From the NCBI GenBank assembly GCA_036245525.1, contig BTPG01000003.1:156653080-156717079 (forward strand): DNA of 64,000 nucleotides, written 5' to 3'. The position numbers and the translations under genes are program-made. Each line of letters starts with the position of its first letter. Positions within the stretch are counted from its first letter, which is position 1. Origin of the DNA: Semisulcospira habei (taxonomy: Eukaryota > Mollusca > Gastropoda > Semisulcospiridae). This document shows positions 54,749-63,390 of this stretch, in pieces. The notes under the pieces are model-generated. The model was not told the DNA's origin, did no database searches, and saw only the letters and a program-made list of their open reading frames with translations.

Positions 54749-54810
54749 GTACCCATCGGGTCGAAGTCGACCGCAGTGGGCTCGCGCACTGTCGTGCGCG
54801 AGCCCACAGA
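54749..54810. repeat. Left half of a GC-rich hairpin MITE, cut by the Polinton
   Basis: 'acccatcgggtcgaagtcga' and 'gcagtgggctcgcgcactgt', then 'gcgcgagcccac', follow the other copies, but the second outer arm is missing and AT-rich sequence starts at once. The break is the likely left border of the Polinton. Confidence 0.55.
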
Positions 54811-54988
54811 GATATAAGGATGGAGAATACAACAGATTTTTTTGACGACGTCAATTTTTCATTGTTTTTGATCACAAATCGCTCATCTAATGACACACCC
54901 CGTTTTTTTAGGTTTCTCCTTATTTTTTTCAGTAAAATAAAGGTTTCCAAAATCAATGTCATTTAAAATTAATATTTTTTATTATAAA
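54811..54988. repeat. Probable left terminal repeat and leader of the Polinton
   Basis: AT-rich, no gene, with T runs ('agatttttttgacgacg', 'ccgtttttttaggtttctcc'). Polintons have long terminal inverted repeats starting AG, and the segment begins AGAGATATAAGG. The partner repeat is outside the window. Confidence 0.4.
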
Positions 54989-55516
54989 ATGAATCAAGAC
55001 GAATTACTTCTTCTAAATGATATCAACGCTGTAGAAAACAAAGATTTAGACTCTAAGAAACAGCGTCTTTTGTCTGTGATTGTCTCAGGCAAGTCAAAGG
55101 CTTATCTCGGAAAACAATACATGACAGAGGATATTGAATCTCTCACCGCTGACGAACTATTAAAACTTCATTCAAAATATGAAAACCACATTGCCTCACT
55201 AATGACTCGTGATTTGAGTCGATCTCTTGTATGCCTATACACAAAAGCAGTGAGTCACTTTCTACCTGTGGATAGTGACAGTCTTTCACACGGCCTTGAA
55301 AGCAATCCTATTGTTTCAAGTTCAATTGGCAAATTAGCATGTGTCATGTTTTACAAGTTTGGAAATTACCTTGCACCTGTCGTAACATTGCTTGTTACCG
55401 GGAGCCATATTGATTTCTCAAAAATAAATTTTACTGCAGAAGAAAATGGACGAAACCCAGACGACTCCACAACCGAACCCCAGTCCAGTTTTGACACAGG
55501 TTCAAACTGTGACTAA
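54989..55516 (+). CDS. Polinton protein of unknown function, 175 aa
   Basis: The start at 54989 (MNQDELLLL) is preferred because it stands in the TATAAAATG context used by other genes of the element; an in-frame ATG at 54956 would add 11 residues. The N-terminal half is charged and helical ('DSKKQRLLSVIVSGKSKAYL'); a hydrophobic stretch at about residues 120-145 ('KLACVMFYKFGNYLAPVVTL') may touch a membrane. The tail is acidic and Ser/Thr-rich. It overlaps the next gene by 71 bases. First gene after the left terminus. No family recognised. Confidence 0.7.
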   Translation: MNQDELLLLNDINAVENKDLDSKKQRLLSVIVSGKSKAYLGKQYMTEDIESLTADELLKLHSKYENHIASLMTRDLSRSLVCLYTKAVSHFLPVDSDSLSHGLESNPIVSSSIGKLACVMFYKFGNYLAPVVTLLVTGSHIDFSKINFTAEENGRNPDDSTTEPQSSFDTGSNCD

Positions 55517-55913
55517 GGCTAAAAGCCCAGGTCGCGTTGAGGCAGGAAAAAAATTAGCCGAATGGAACAGGCAAAAAAAATTACAGCTTCAAGCACAAAT
55601 AGAAAAGGCTCATGTGACTGACCCACCGTCAGGACTGTCACTACCATCAGGACCAACACCGACAGGACACCCTCATCAAAGTGAGAGACAAACAACTAAG
55701 TCTGACCCCCGCCCTGACCCCGAACCTCAATCAACAAAATATATAATTGCCGGATTTGTTGTCGGATTTGGTTACGTAGGTTATCAATTATACAAAAAAT
55801 ACAAACCACAGACTCGTACAGTGACCAAAAAATCAGACACTACAAAAACAAAACCAGAAGTCGCCACATTACCAGTAACACCCAAAGCCGTTGACCCATT
55901 TTATATGCAGTAA
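55446..55913 (+). CDS. Polinton small membrane protein with KSPGRVEAGKKLAEWN motif, 155 aa
   Basis: A basic segment 'KSPGRVEAGKKLAEWNRQKK' at about residues 25-45 recurs in small proteins of other Polintons and adintovirus-like elements (from memory). A Pro-rich spacer (58-95) and one membrane segment ('YIIAGFVVGFGYVGYQLYKK', about 97-117) follow. The C-terminus is Lys/Thr-rich and ends VDPFYMQ. Overlap with the previous ORF suggests coupled transcription. Role unknown; a virion-membrane or capsid accessory protein is possible. Confidence 0.75.
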   Translation: MDETQTTPQPNPSPVLTQVQTVTKAKSPGRVEAGKKLAEWNRQKKLQLQAQIEKAHVTDPPSGLSLPSGPTPTGHPHQSERQTTKSDPRPDPEPQSTKYIIAGFVVGFGYVGYQLYKKYKPQTRTVTKKSDTTKTKPEVATLPVTPKAVDPFYMQ

Positions 55914-55949
55914 ATAAAAATATTATTTTAATTTTTCTTGCCTTAGAAA

Positions 55950-56180
55950 ATGAATGACTCAAAAAACTTAATGAACCTTGTGTATCACTCTGCAGTAATC
56001 AGTGGATTAGCAGTAGCTTATTCTATGCTGGGGAAAAGTCTACTCAAAATGAAATCAGCAGACTTGAGTAGATTAGACTTTGAAGACAGTGCTAAGCTAA
56101 TTGTAGTTGTAACAGCGTCGATTGCAACAAAAGATTTTCTTGTCAAGCAGGGAATTATTCCAGAAAATGTTTCTATGTAA
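55950..56180 (+). CDS. Polinton small hydrophobic protein, 76 aa
   Basis: Two hydrophobic segments ('AVISGLAVAYSMLGKSLL' and 'LIVVVTASIATKDFLV') are separated by a charged loop. It lies 36 bases after the previous stop and 11 bases before the next start. Intact, but short; support comes from packing and from the same strand and spacing as its neighbours. Confidence 0.65.
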   Translation: MNDSKNLMNLVYHSAVISGLAVAYSMLGKSLLKMKSADLSRLDFEDSAKLIVVVTASIATKDFLVKQGIIPENVSM

Positions 56181-56191
56181 ATAAAATAAAT

Positions 56192-56626
56192 ATGGCGATG
56201 ATAGCTATTATGATTGGGGGAGCGATGGTTAACGCATTGGCTTTCAGTGGCTCAAACTATCTCTTTTCAAAAATGGGTAGAGAAGAATCAGCAGAAGAAA
56301 TGAAACGTCACAATGAGGCAACAGAAAAACTTGCTCAAGCCCAGCAGGAATATGAAAAGAATAGAATTGAGAAACTTGATTTCATCAATGAAAAACTCAG
56401 GCTTGAAGGCCACGCACAACATACGTTTTCAAATACAGACGAAGCAATCAGGGAATATTTTCTTGTCACAGGTGAAGACATGTCTATCCCTAAACCGAAA
56501 CTAAGTGACTATTACAAACCAAGCACACAACAAAGAAATGGGGAGATAATCTTTGTTCTAGTGGGAATGACATTTGTTTATTTTACTGGAGTTTTTATTG
56601 CTAGAAAAAATGGCAGCCGAAAATAA
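56192..56626 (+). CDS. Polinton two-membrane-segment coiled-coil protein, 144 aa
   Basis: An N-terminal hydrophobic segment ('MAMIAIMIGGAMVNALAF'), a long charged coiled coil (about 30-75, 'EEMKRHNEATEKLAQAQQEY'), a block 'SNTDEAIREYFLVTGEDM' with 'KLSDYYKPS', and a C-terminal membrane segment ('IIFVLVGMTFVYFTGVFIA'). Proteins with this layout sit next to integrase in many invertebrate Polintons. Its end overlaps the integrase start by 17 bases. Function not known. Confidence 0.78.
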   Translation: MAMIAIMIGGAMVNALAFSGSNYLFSKMGREESAEEMKRHNEATEKLAQAQQEYEKNRIEKLDFINEKLRLEGHAQHTFSNTDEAIREYFLVTGEDMSIPKPKLSDYYKPSTQQRNGEIIFVLVGMTFVYFTGVFIARKNGSRK

Positions 56627-57575
56627 ACTATCAAAAATATATTACTCACCATCAGGCTATTGGAAAGGAGCAACCGCTATTGAAAAATTACATGCCGCTG
56701 TGGGCGGAGATATAACACTCAATCAGGTCAAGCAATGGTTACAGAGACAGGCAATTTGGCAGATATATTTACCTGCTCCAAGAAAAATAACGAGACCTCA
56801 TTTTGAGAACACTACCCCAAATGACACACATCAAATGGACCTCCTGTTTTTACCACATAATACAATAAGAAAGAAACGATACAAGTATGCATTAACTGTT
56901 GTAGACATTGCTTCAAGGTATAAAGACGCTGAACCCATATCTGACAAAACAGCCAGTACAGTTGCTACAGCATTATCAAAGATATATAGTCGAGGCCCTT
57001 TAAGATACCCCAGACTAGTGCAAGTTGATGATGGATCAGAATTCAAAGGTGCAGTTAATCAGTTATTTGCTAAGCATGGTGTACTGGTCAGACGAGGCAT
57101 TCCAGGTGTGCACAGATCGCAGGCAATTGTTGAAAACTTTAACAAACAGTTATCAGAAAGACTTTTCAGTTACCAGTATTCTAAGGAACTCATGCATGAC
57201 ACACGTAACACTGAATGGGTACAAAGGTTACCACATGTGATAAAAGCAATGAACAATGAAGGACACCCAAAACCTGCTGATGCTATTAAATTGAAATCAA
57301 TTACAGACCCAAAAACAGGACCAACCCCGGCACCAGACACAAGTTTATTTACTAAACAGGTGAGATATTTATATCAGCCAGGGGAGGCTGAGAACGACGA
57401 CAGACGCAGGGCAACAGACCCCATCTGGTCAACGTCTGTACACAATATAAAAAAAATAATTCCCGGTCCAGACGCAACAATATATTACCTGTACGACCCT
57501 GCACCCCAGAGGGCATTTGTCAGAGAAGAATTACAGATTATTCCCCCAGACACCGTTACTCATTTCAGTAACTAA
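56610..57575 (+). CDS. INT: Polinton integrase (retroviral-type DDE), 321 aa
   Basis: The start at 56610 (MAAENKLSKIYY) is chosen over an upstream in-frame ATG at 56574 that lies inside the previous membrane gene. The catalytic core is clear: first Asp in 'HQMDLLF' (D77), second in 'VQVDDGSEF' (D140), Glu in 'AIVENFNKQL' (E175), which gives D,D(34)E spacing. The N-terminus has a helix-turn-helix-like part ('DITLNQVKQWLQRQAIW') instead of a clear HHCC finger. The C-terminal part (about 260-321) has an SH3-like feel ('WSTSVHNIKKIIPGPDATI'); no typical chromodomain is seen. It inserts the linear element DNA with about 6 bp duplication in the family. Its 3' end overlaps the polymerase gene tail to tail by 45 bases. 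Confidence 0.93.
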   Translation: MAAENKLSKIYYSPSGYWKGATAIEKLHAAVGGDITLNQVKQWLQRQAIWQIYLPAPRKITRPHFENTTPNDTHQMDLLFLPHNTIRKKRYKYALTVVDIASRYKDAEPISDKTASTVATALSKIYSRGPLRYPRLVQVDDGSEFKGAVNQLFAKHGVLVRRGIPGVHRSQAIVENFNKQLSERLFSYQYSKELMHDTRNTEWVQRLPHVIKAMNNEGHPKPADAIKLKSITDPKTGPTPAPDTSLFTKQVRYLYQPGEAENDDRRRATDPIWSTSVHNIKKIIPGPDATIYYLYDPAPQRAFVREELQIIPPDTVTHFSN

Positions 57576-60500
57576 GTCGTCAATTAATTCATCAACCAGT
57601 TCATCACAAATATCTTCAGATAACTTGAGCCTGTAATGACCTGGTGCATAAGCTTTTTCCTTACTGTGAAAAACACGTTTCGTGTCCCCAACTGCAAGTG
57701 ATTTCTTATGTGTTTGAATTATTTCAAGATTATGTTTGTTTGATCTCAGTGACTTGTTTGGATAATCAGGCATTAGTGCACCATCTAACACTTGCTTGTA
57801 ATGTTCATGACGAATGTCTTTATTTTTTATTGCTGTTTTTTTAATTCCTTTGGCTTTTGACTGACTACCTTTCTGGTGCAGTATAGAATACATTTTTGAT
57901 CTCAGTCCAACATACTCAACTATTGGCACACCATTTAGTTCATCCTTAAACTTACCAGGCACTTTCTTGTTTTGTGTGCTAAACAGTGGATGATCTTTAG
58001 GGTAGTCAGACGTGTCATACATGTGTAGTTCTGTTTTCATGTCTTCATAAAAGTCTTCAGTACACACATCAATGATCATAGAGTCAGTGTCAGTGTATAA
58101 CAATCGACAGTCAGGATACTTTAATTTGAAGTAATCATAATAAAATTCAAGCATCACCAGTTTTGACAATTCCAGAATAGCCATACCAATAAATACTGGC
58201 TTGTCCAGTTTAACAATCTTTTTTTTGAGTGACACTGCATACAATGATGAATGAAACTCTTTGTACCCTGTGTACTGAGGCTTACCTGTAAGTTTAATTG
58301 CACCCGATTCAGTTGTAACAAGTCTCACATCTTTTCTGTGATGAGGATTTTCCATCGTCTTGCCAAAACAGGCATTGTTCATAAGCTTAAAGAAGTCTTT
58401 GTCAAATGCAGTGTTGCCGTCTCTGGCACGAAGAATTGTGTTCTTCATTATGTAATCTTTCATGAAAGCACTCTGATCAAATTGAATTCCTCTGTGAACT
58501 TTCTTTAGTACTAACCCGTGTCTGATGTAAAACTGCAACAAGCGGTAGTGACAAACGTAATTGAATTTGTCATTTAGATTCGGTACAAGTTTAGTGTCTT
58601 CTTTTTTCCCCGTCATACTCATTTTCTCAACAGCCAACGGATAATCATTATGGTAATCGTGTAGATGGTGTGGGTACTCCAGGTCTACTTCAAAGATCCA
58701 ACCCTTCGCGTCGTTTCGGTCATGATTCATAATATTGTTTGTTATGTCTGTTATATCATACTGTGACAAATCATACAGACAAAAGTTTTTCAAGGGCAAT
58801 AATTCACACATCGCGAACCCATACAAATTGTTAGCGTCAAGGTACGTAATGAATGACCTTGACCCAGGGTTTGAGGGGTCAAGGTCCGGACTGTCCAAAT
58901 ATTTGTTGTTGGCTCTGGCGTAATTGTTCGATGCAATACTAATCCCTCCCCTCAATCCACGTTCCACCATTTCACCCATCGTACGATCAGACAACAGGTC
59001 TATAAATATCTTACTGGATTTCAAAAATGCATCCCATGTCATGCCAGGACTAGTGATGTAACAAGCAGGGTCAAGTCTGTAGTGTAACAAACCCTTCTCA
59101 CGGTAACTTTCAAATACGTCTGCTAGCAAACAAACATCTGCTTTCAAGTACTGGTCATGGTAGTCACCAATTGTTTGACACCCTAATTTACCCCATGCAT
59201 CAAGTGCGTGCTGGTATTCAGAGTCGGAAATGCCTTTTCCAGTTAGTGTGGAATAAAATTTCTCTTTTGGTGGCAGTCTCCTTTCTTCAAACACAACCCA
59301 GTGATCAATGTACTCATACGGATAGACACCTTTCTTAATCAAGTCTGGCTCAAAATATTTACTCGTTATTGGATACTCAGTCAGTCCTTCTGCCAGACTA
59401 GCCAATCCTAAAGACAAATGTTGCATGGAGTCATAAAATGCTAATTTATCTAACCTAAAAGTTAAGTATTTCTCAGTTGTCTGGGCAATACAACTTATGT
59501 TTTTGTACGACTCATCCACAGCCTGCATGATGATGTGTGAATCATATCCTTTGAGATTGTGAAAAAAGATTGGTAACTTGTATGTCTTAGGATCTATTTT
59601 TAATTTCAAGTTACAATCACCATGTGCAGCACCTCTGTAATGCCCAGTTATGTGATCGTGGTCACGAACTTTATCACCCCCTAAAGGTTGTTCACAAATC
59701 CAACACATCTCAGCTGTATCAAATTTCAGTTTGTCTTCTTCTGTCATCACTAAAGGCATCTGACATGTTGTGAGATACTGTACTACCTGACTATACAGAT
59801 GTCTCATTTCTGTTAAAAACAAACATGCTGCATTTTCTCCCCTGTAGATAACAGGCTCTGAATGCTGTCCGTCTGACCTAACAAGAATGTATCCAAAAGA
59901 ACACACCACTTGGTCACTCAGTTTTATAGTCTTTGGTAATGACTCTGGAACAGGACCCTCATATGGTACAACCAATGATTCAAAATCTGCATACACTACA
60001 AATGGCAACTTTTGCTGATTCCCATAGTTCTTAAAATAAACCTTGCTGCCAGGATCTGGATACTTAAGTACAGTTTGTATGTCATCAGCTGATCTGCAGT
60101 GTAAAACATGTTTGTGCGCTACGTTTATGGAGGAGAATCTTTGTAAACATCTCTTACACACTTCCTGTTTACCATTATGTTTTGATACATGATTATGAAT
60201 TAGTCGTGACATACTCCTGATAATTGTGTAGTGGAAGTTATCACCAGAGCTTATTATTAATAACATATCAACATGTCTATCTTCTGACTGACCGTAGGTT
60301 GGGGCAATTGGTGATACTCTTATTGGTTGTAACTTGTTCTCAGATTCATTATCCCACACAAACACATTTACAGATATACCAGGATTTAGTTTTTCAAACA
60401 AGTCTATGTCTTCTATTTTAACAGGGAACTCAATGCCACTAAAGTTGAGTTCATTTACAAATTTGGTGTAGTTAGATGCACGTTCAGGCTTTGATTTTAC

Positions 60501-61019
60501 AAAGTGTAGTTTAGCAAGCACACACCACATGAAACAATAGTTGTCATTGTTCTGTATATTAACAACAGCCTTTTTGTTTGCAACCTCTGTTGGCAGTGGT
60601 ATCCATGCTTTACCTAATATAGGATGATACCTAGACTGCTTTAATTGCAGTTCATGTACATGTCCTTCGTGCCAGCCAGACCCCTTCATTTTTGCACTGT
60701 CAATTGCCTGTAGAAAGTCTGGTAATAGTCTGTCTCTAAACACGTTTTCTAATTCTCTTCTTGTGTTAACTGTGTGTTGTCTTGTTGATATATACGATAC
60801 AATCACCTCACCGTCTACTCTAGTAAATTCGATTTTCGCAACAATCTGAATCTTCACACTGCCTGTAAGAAGATTATCTTGTATGACAGAAAAAGAGTTT
60901 TCTATTGATTCATAAACATTATTAGTATTGGATATAGGTAAGTTTGTTGTGTGAAACACGTTTCTTAAACCAGATGAGCCAGAGTTTGATGGGCCAGGGC
61001 TTTGAGCATTGTCCGTCAT
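57531..61019 (-). CDS. POLB: Polinton protein-primed family B DNA polymerase, 1162 aa
   Basis: Exonuclease motifs: Exo I 'FVVYADFESLV' (about 340-350), Exo II 'FHNLKGYDSH' (about 486-495) and Exo III 'YHDQYLKADV' (about 620-629). Polymerase motifs: A 'TYLDANNLYG' (about 725-734), B 'KLMNNACFGKT' (about 878-888) and C 'LLYTDTDSMI' (about 973-982). A C2H2-like finger is at 288-308 ('CKRCLQRF'), and an HNH-type insertion is at 439-470 ('CWICEQPLGGDKVRDHDHI'), like endonuclease VII. All catalytic aspartates are present, and the length is usual for Polintons. The N-terminal 280 residues may include the terminal-protein or priming region. The start ATG (61019) is preceded by AATAAAA. It copies the element from its protein-capped ends. 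Confidence 0.95.
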   Translation of the reverse strand: MTDNAQSPGPSNSGSSGLRNVFHTTNLPISNTNNVYESIENSFSVIQDNLLTGSVKIQIVAKIEFTRVDGEVIVSYISTRQHTVNTRRELENVFRDRLLPDFLQAIDSAKMKGSGWHEGHVHELQLKQSRYHPILGKAWIPLPTEVANKKAVVNIQNNDNYCFMWCVLAKLHFVKSKPERASNYTKFVNELNFSGIEFPVKIEDIDLFEKLNPGISVNVFVWDNESENKLQPIRVSPIAPTYGQSEDRHVDMLLIISSGDNFHYTIIRSMSRLIHNHVSKHNGKQEVCKRCLQRFSSINVAHKHVLHCRSADDIQTVLKYPDPGSKVYFKNYGNQQKLPFVVYADFESLVVPYEGPVPESLPKTIKLSDQVVCSFGYILVRSDGQHSEPVIYRGENAACLFLTEMRHLYSQVVQYLTTCQMPLVMTEEDKLKFDTAEMCWICEQPLGGDKVRDHDHITGHYRGAAHGDCNLKLKIDPKTYKLPIFFHNLKGYDSHIIMQAVDESYKNISCIAQTTEKYLTFRLDKLAFYDSMQHLSLGLASLAEGLTEYPITSKYFEPDLIKKGVYPYEYIDHWVVFEERRLPPKEKFYSTLTGKGISDSEYQHALDAWGKLGCQTIGDYHDQYLKADVCLLADVFESYREKGLLHYRLDPACYITSPGMTWDAFLKSSKIFIDLLSDRTMGEMVERGLRGGISIASNNYARANNKYLDSPDLDPSNPGSRSFITYLDANNLYGFAMCELLPLKNFCLYDLSQYDITDITNNIMNHDRNDAKGWIFEVDLEYPHHLHDYHNDYPLAVEKMSMTGKKEDTKLVPNLNDKFNYVCHYRLLQFYIRHGLVLKKVHRGIQFDQSAFMKDYIMKNTILRARDGNTAFDKDFFKLMNNACFGKTMENPHHRKDVRLVTTESGAIKLTGKPQYTGYKEFHSSLYAVSLKKKIVKLDKPVFIGMAILELSKLVMLEFYYDYFKLKYPDCRLLYTDTDSMIIDVCTEDFYEDMKTELHMYDTSDYPKDHPLFSTQNKKVPGKFKDELNGVPIVEYVGLRSKMYSILHQKGSQSKAKGIKKTAIKNKDIRHEHYKQVLDGALMPDYPNKSLRSNKHNLEIIQTHKKSLAVGDTKRVFHSKEKAYAPGHYRLKLSEDICDELVDELIDDLVTEMSNGVWGNNL

Positions 61020-61054
61020 TTTTATTTGTCCGACAAAATAATAAATAAAAAATA

Positions 61055-61399
61055 TTACCGCTTGCTCACCCTGTGTAATACCACTTTATTAACTGTAACA
61101 CTGTCAATATAAACATTTAGTTTGCGTAGTTGTTTAAATATGCTATAACAAACTTCCCCTAACCAGCCATAGTTGGTATCATCAACTTTAAAAGTAGGTG
61201 TCTTTAAATCAACTGTCATGTGCTCCACATCTGGATGCTCATCGACATAATCCAAAGTCACACTATATGTAACATATATTTCTGATGGTGCTGAAAGGCT
61301 TATGTAAGTCTGTTTGGGTGTTATTAAGTCAGTAAAGTGCATAACATCTTTGAAAAGGTGTGTGAGATCAAGCACCTGTATGATTTGTCCGTCTGTCAT
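61055..61399 (-). CDS. Polinton protein of unknown function, 114 aa
   Basis: It starts MTDGQIIQVL in the AATAAAAATG context and lies between ATPase and polymerase on the same strand. No membrane segment. A mixed alpha/beta pattern with 'LGEVCYSIFKQLRKLNVYI' near the end. Its first residues (MTDGQ) resemble those of the polymerase (MTDNAQ) and the leader before it is also alike, which may reflect a duplicated promoter region. Function unknown. Confidence 0.72.
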   Translation of the reverse strand: MTDGQIIQVLDLTHLFKDVMHFTDLITPKQTYISLSAPSEIYVTYSVTLDYVDEHPDVEHMTVDLKTPTFKVDDTNYGWLGEVCYSIFKQLRKLNVYIDSVTVNKVVLHRVSKR

Positions 61400-61435
61400 T
61401 TTTATTGGACAAACAAAAGAATAAATTAATTTACA

Positions 61436-62047
61436 TCAATTTACTAACCCATACCCTGTGGGCTGATCTGTCTTTAAAATGAGCTTTAGATGCTTAGTTG
61501 ATTTCAGTTTATTTTTTACATCATCTCGTTCATGCTTATTTGGGATAACATCATTCTCTCTGAGACAGTCTTCAAAGCTGTCACGATCCTTACAGTAAAA
61601 CAAACAGATAAACTTTAACTGTTCTCGAAAATCTTTCAGTACAGCATTATATTTCTGAGTAAGAATCCATACACTTACATTTGCATGTCTGCCACTGAAA
61701 GCAAGTTCTGCTAGAGTGTTTCTCTTCTTGACAATGTCTTTCTCTGCAGAACAGTCATCAACTATGAACAACGTTGGCTGTCCTTCAAATTGCTTGTAAA
61801 AATATTGTAGGTAGTCATTCAGTTTTTTCTCAGGGTCGACTAAGTATATGTTGCTGTCAGTCCAAATGAATAAACGGTTGTGATAAGCTTTGTTGTTTTT
61901 TATTGTAGGACAAAATATGACAATGTTTTCAAAGTGGTGTATGTATCTTGTTTGTAATAGGTTAAGAACAAATTCAGTTTTCCCACACCCTGTGGCGCCA
62001 CAAAATAATCCACAGTGTGGGTCGAGTGTCATTAAGCTCAGGTTCAT
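61436..62047 (-). CDS. ATP: Polinton packaging ATPase (FtsK/HerA-like, A32 type), 203 aa
   Basis: Walker A 'CGLFCGATGCGKTEF' (about residues 11-25) and Walker B 'PTLFIVDDCSA' (about 90-100) are intact, followed by 'SGRHANVSVWILTQKYNAVL', with the sensor glutamine, as in poxvirus A32-type ATPases. The start at 62047 (MNLSLM) is preferred: it lies 20 bases after the capsid stop in the ATTAAAATG context. An upstream in-frame ATG at 62083 would run into the capsid gene. The enzyme pumps element DNA into the capsid. Confidence 0.92.
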   Translation of the reverse strand: MNLSLMTLDPHCGLFCGATGCGKTEFVLNLLQTRYIHHFENIVIFCPTIKNNKAYHNRLFIWTDSNIYLVDPEKKLNDYLQYFYKQFEGQPTLFIVDDCSAEKDIVKKRNTLAELAFSGRHANVSVWILTQKYNAVLKDFREQLKFICLFYCKDRDSFEDCLRENDVIPNKHERDDVKNKLKSTKHLKLILKTDQPTGYGLVN

Positions 62048-62066
62048 TTTAATACACAATATAATT

Positions 62067-63350
62067 TTAATATATGTGTCCACTCAGTCTGCTTTCTGCA
62101 ATATTGAGTTGTGCGTCATATATCAGGTACAAATATATGTTAATGGCTGCAGCAGTTTCAACCTTCTTTTGTATCTGAATTGTTATTCCATCACTACCGT
62201 TCTCGACAGTTCGTCCTGACCCATGAAGATAATCGTCATCTGTACTACGAAGATCTAGCCACAGTGCATATTTGTTTGTAAGGTATTGTCCGATCCTAAC
62301 ATCAAACAGATGTAGATCTTTGCACGCAATGTTTGCAGGTTTATCTCTAATCCTTCCACCCGCAAAATACTTTGTGGTTTCATCATAGTGTTGATAAGGC
62401 AGCATTCCTGAAGCGTACACTTGATTAGGGCGGCCTTCAATTGTGCAGGACAAATGTGTAATCTTAGGATTGTAGAATTTTTCTGAATCCCTTTTGTATG
62501 GACTCACCGGTTCAACAAACAACATAAGAATACCTTTCAGTGACCTGGCTGGTGTGTTCAAGTTTATGTTCCACATTGGGTCACTCTTGTCTTTGGGTAT
62601 TAAACTATGTCTAATCACACGGTCATAATAAATTGGCAGTCTTGACTGGTATTGATTTTGAATGAGTCTGGCTAGTTCAGTGTGTGTAACAATTTCATAT
62701 TCCAAGGAAATGTTAGAGATCTTATATGTTGCATCTGTGGCAGATGATTTTATAACTTTGGAGTAGTCATTGAAAGTTAGTTCAAAGCTCAGACGGTCAT
62801 TCAGTGCCCCTTGATAATAAGGCAAATGTGCTGTTAGGATTTCAAACTCAAGTGGAATGTAAAATCTGGTTCCATATGTTTCTGCTATAATAACGTCATT
62901 GGCTGCTGACGTTGATTTATCTCCAGCATTGATTCGAAGTTTACCAACATTATCAGACTGTATGCCTTGGTAAATACGGTCTTCTCGTTCTTCTCTTGTG
63001 AGCCAAAGATCTTTGTAACAGTAGAACACATCTGAGTCATCAAGACTAAACACTTCCTGTCCTTCAAGTTTTACTTTAATAGTTCTAACAATTGCTCTGC
63101 CAAGATTGTCAACTAGAGTTCTGTTTACGTCTGCGTCTGATGATAGTTCAATATTAAATGCTAGGCGTGCAGTGCCAGGAACAATAACGTCACTGGGGCC
63201 TAGGTTTGGAAACTTGACTGTAAGTGTTTGGTTCTGGTCTATGGTACTTGGATTGTTCGTGATGACGATTGATTGTCTTATGCCCTTAACACCCAGGGGC
63301 TCACGTAGTTTTCTGTATGGGTCTAACTTTGATCCGTAAGACTGTGTCAT
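62067..63350 (-). CDS. MCP: Polinton hexon-like major capsid protein (double jelly roll), 427 aa
   Basis: The start at 63350 (MTQSYGSKLD) is chosen because of the AATAAAAATG context; an in-frame ATG at 63365 would add MCIIK. Family-typical blocks are 'PYRKLREPLGVKG', 'DSDVFYCYKDLW', 'IPLEFEILTAHLPYYQGAL', 'LRSTDDDYLHGSGRTVENG' and the end 'LNIYLYLIYDAQLNI'. The last blocks match the widespread invertebrate proteins annotated as F54H12.2-like and the capsids of adintoviruses (from memory). Beta-rich throughout, no membrane segment. Together with the ATPase it suggests that the element can, or recently could, form particles. The gene is divergent from the ORF at 63391, with 40 bases between the starts. 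Confidence 0.9.
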   Translation of the reverse strand: MTQSYGSKLDPYRKLREPLGVKGIRQSIVITNNPSTIDQNQTLTVKFPNLGPSDVIVPGTARLAFNIELSSDADVNRTLVDNLGRAIVRTIKVKLEGQEVFSLDDSDVFYCYKDLWLTREEREDRIYQGIQSDNVGKLRINAGDKSTSAANDVIIAETYGTRFYIPLEFEILTAHLPYYQGALNDRLSFELTFNDYSKVIKSSATDATYKISNISLEYEIVTHTELARLIQNQYQSRLPIYYDRVIRHSLIPKDKSDPMWNINLNTPARSLKGILMLFVEPVSPYKRDSEKFYNPKITHLSCTIEGRPNQVYASGMLPYQHYDETTKYFAGGRIRDKPANIACKDLHLFDVRIGQYLTNKYALWLDLRSTDDDYLHGSGRTVENGSDGITIQIQKKVETAAAINIYLYLIYDAQLNIAESRLSGHIY

Positions 63351-63390
63351 TTTTATTATGCACAATAAAAAATAATAAATTAATAAAACA
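63351..63390. promoter_or_regulatory. Divergent AT-rich promoter between capsid gene and plus-strand ORF
   Basis: Forty bases, almost all A and T apart from one GCAC, separate two divergent start codons. The motif AATAAAA precedes the start on both sides (AATAAAAATG on minus, AATAAAACAATG on plus). TATA-like and late-viral-promoter-like in composition; the role is inferred from position. Confidence 0.45.
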
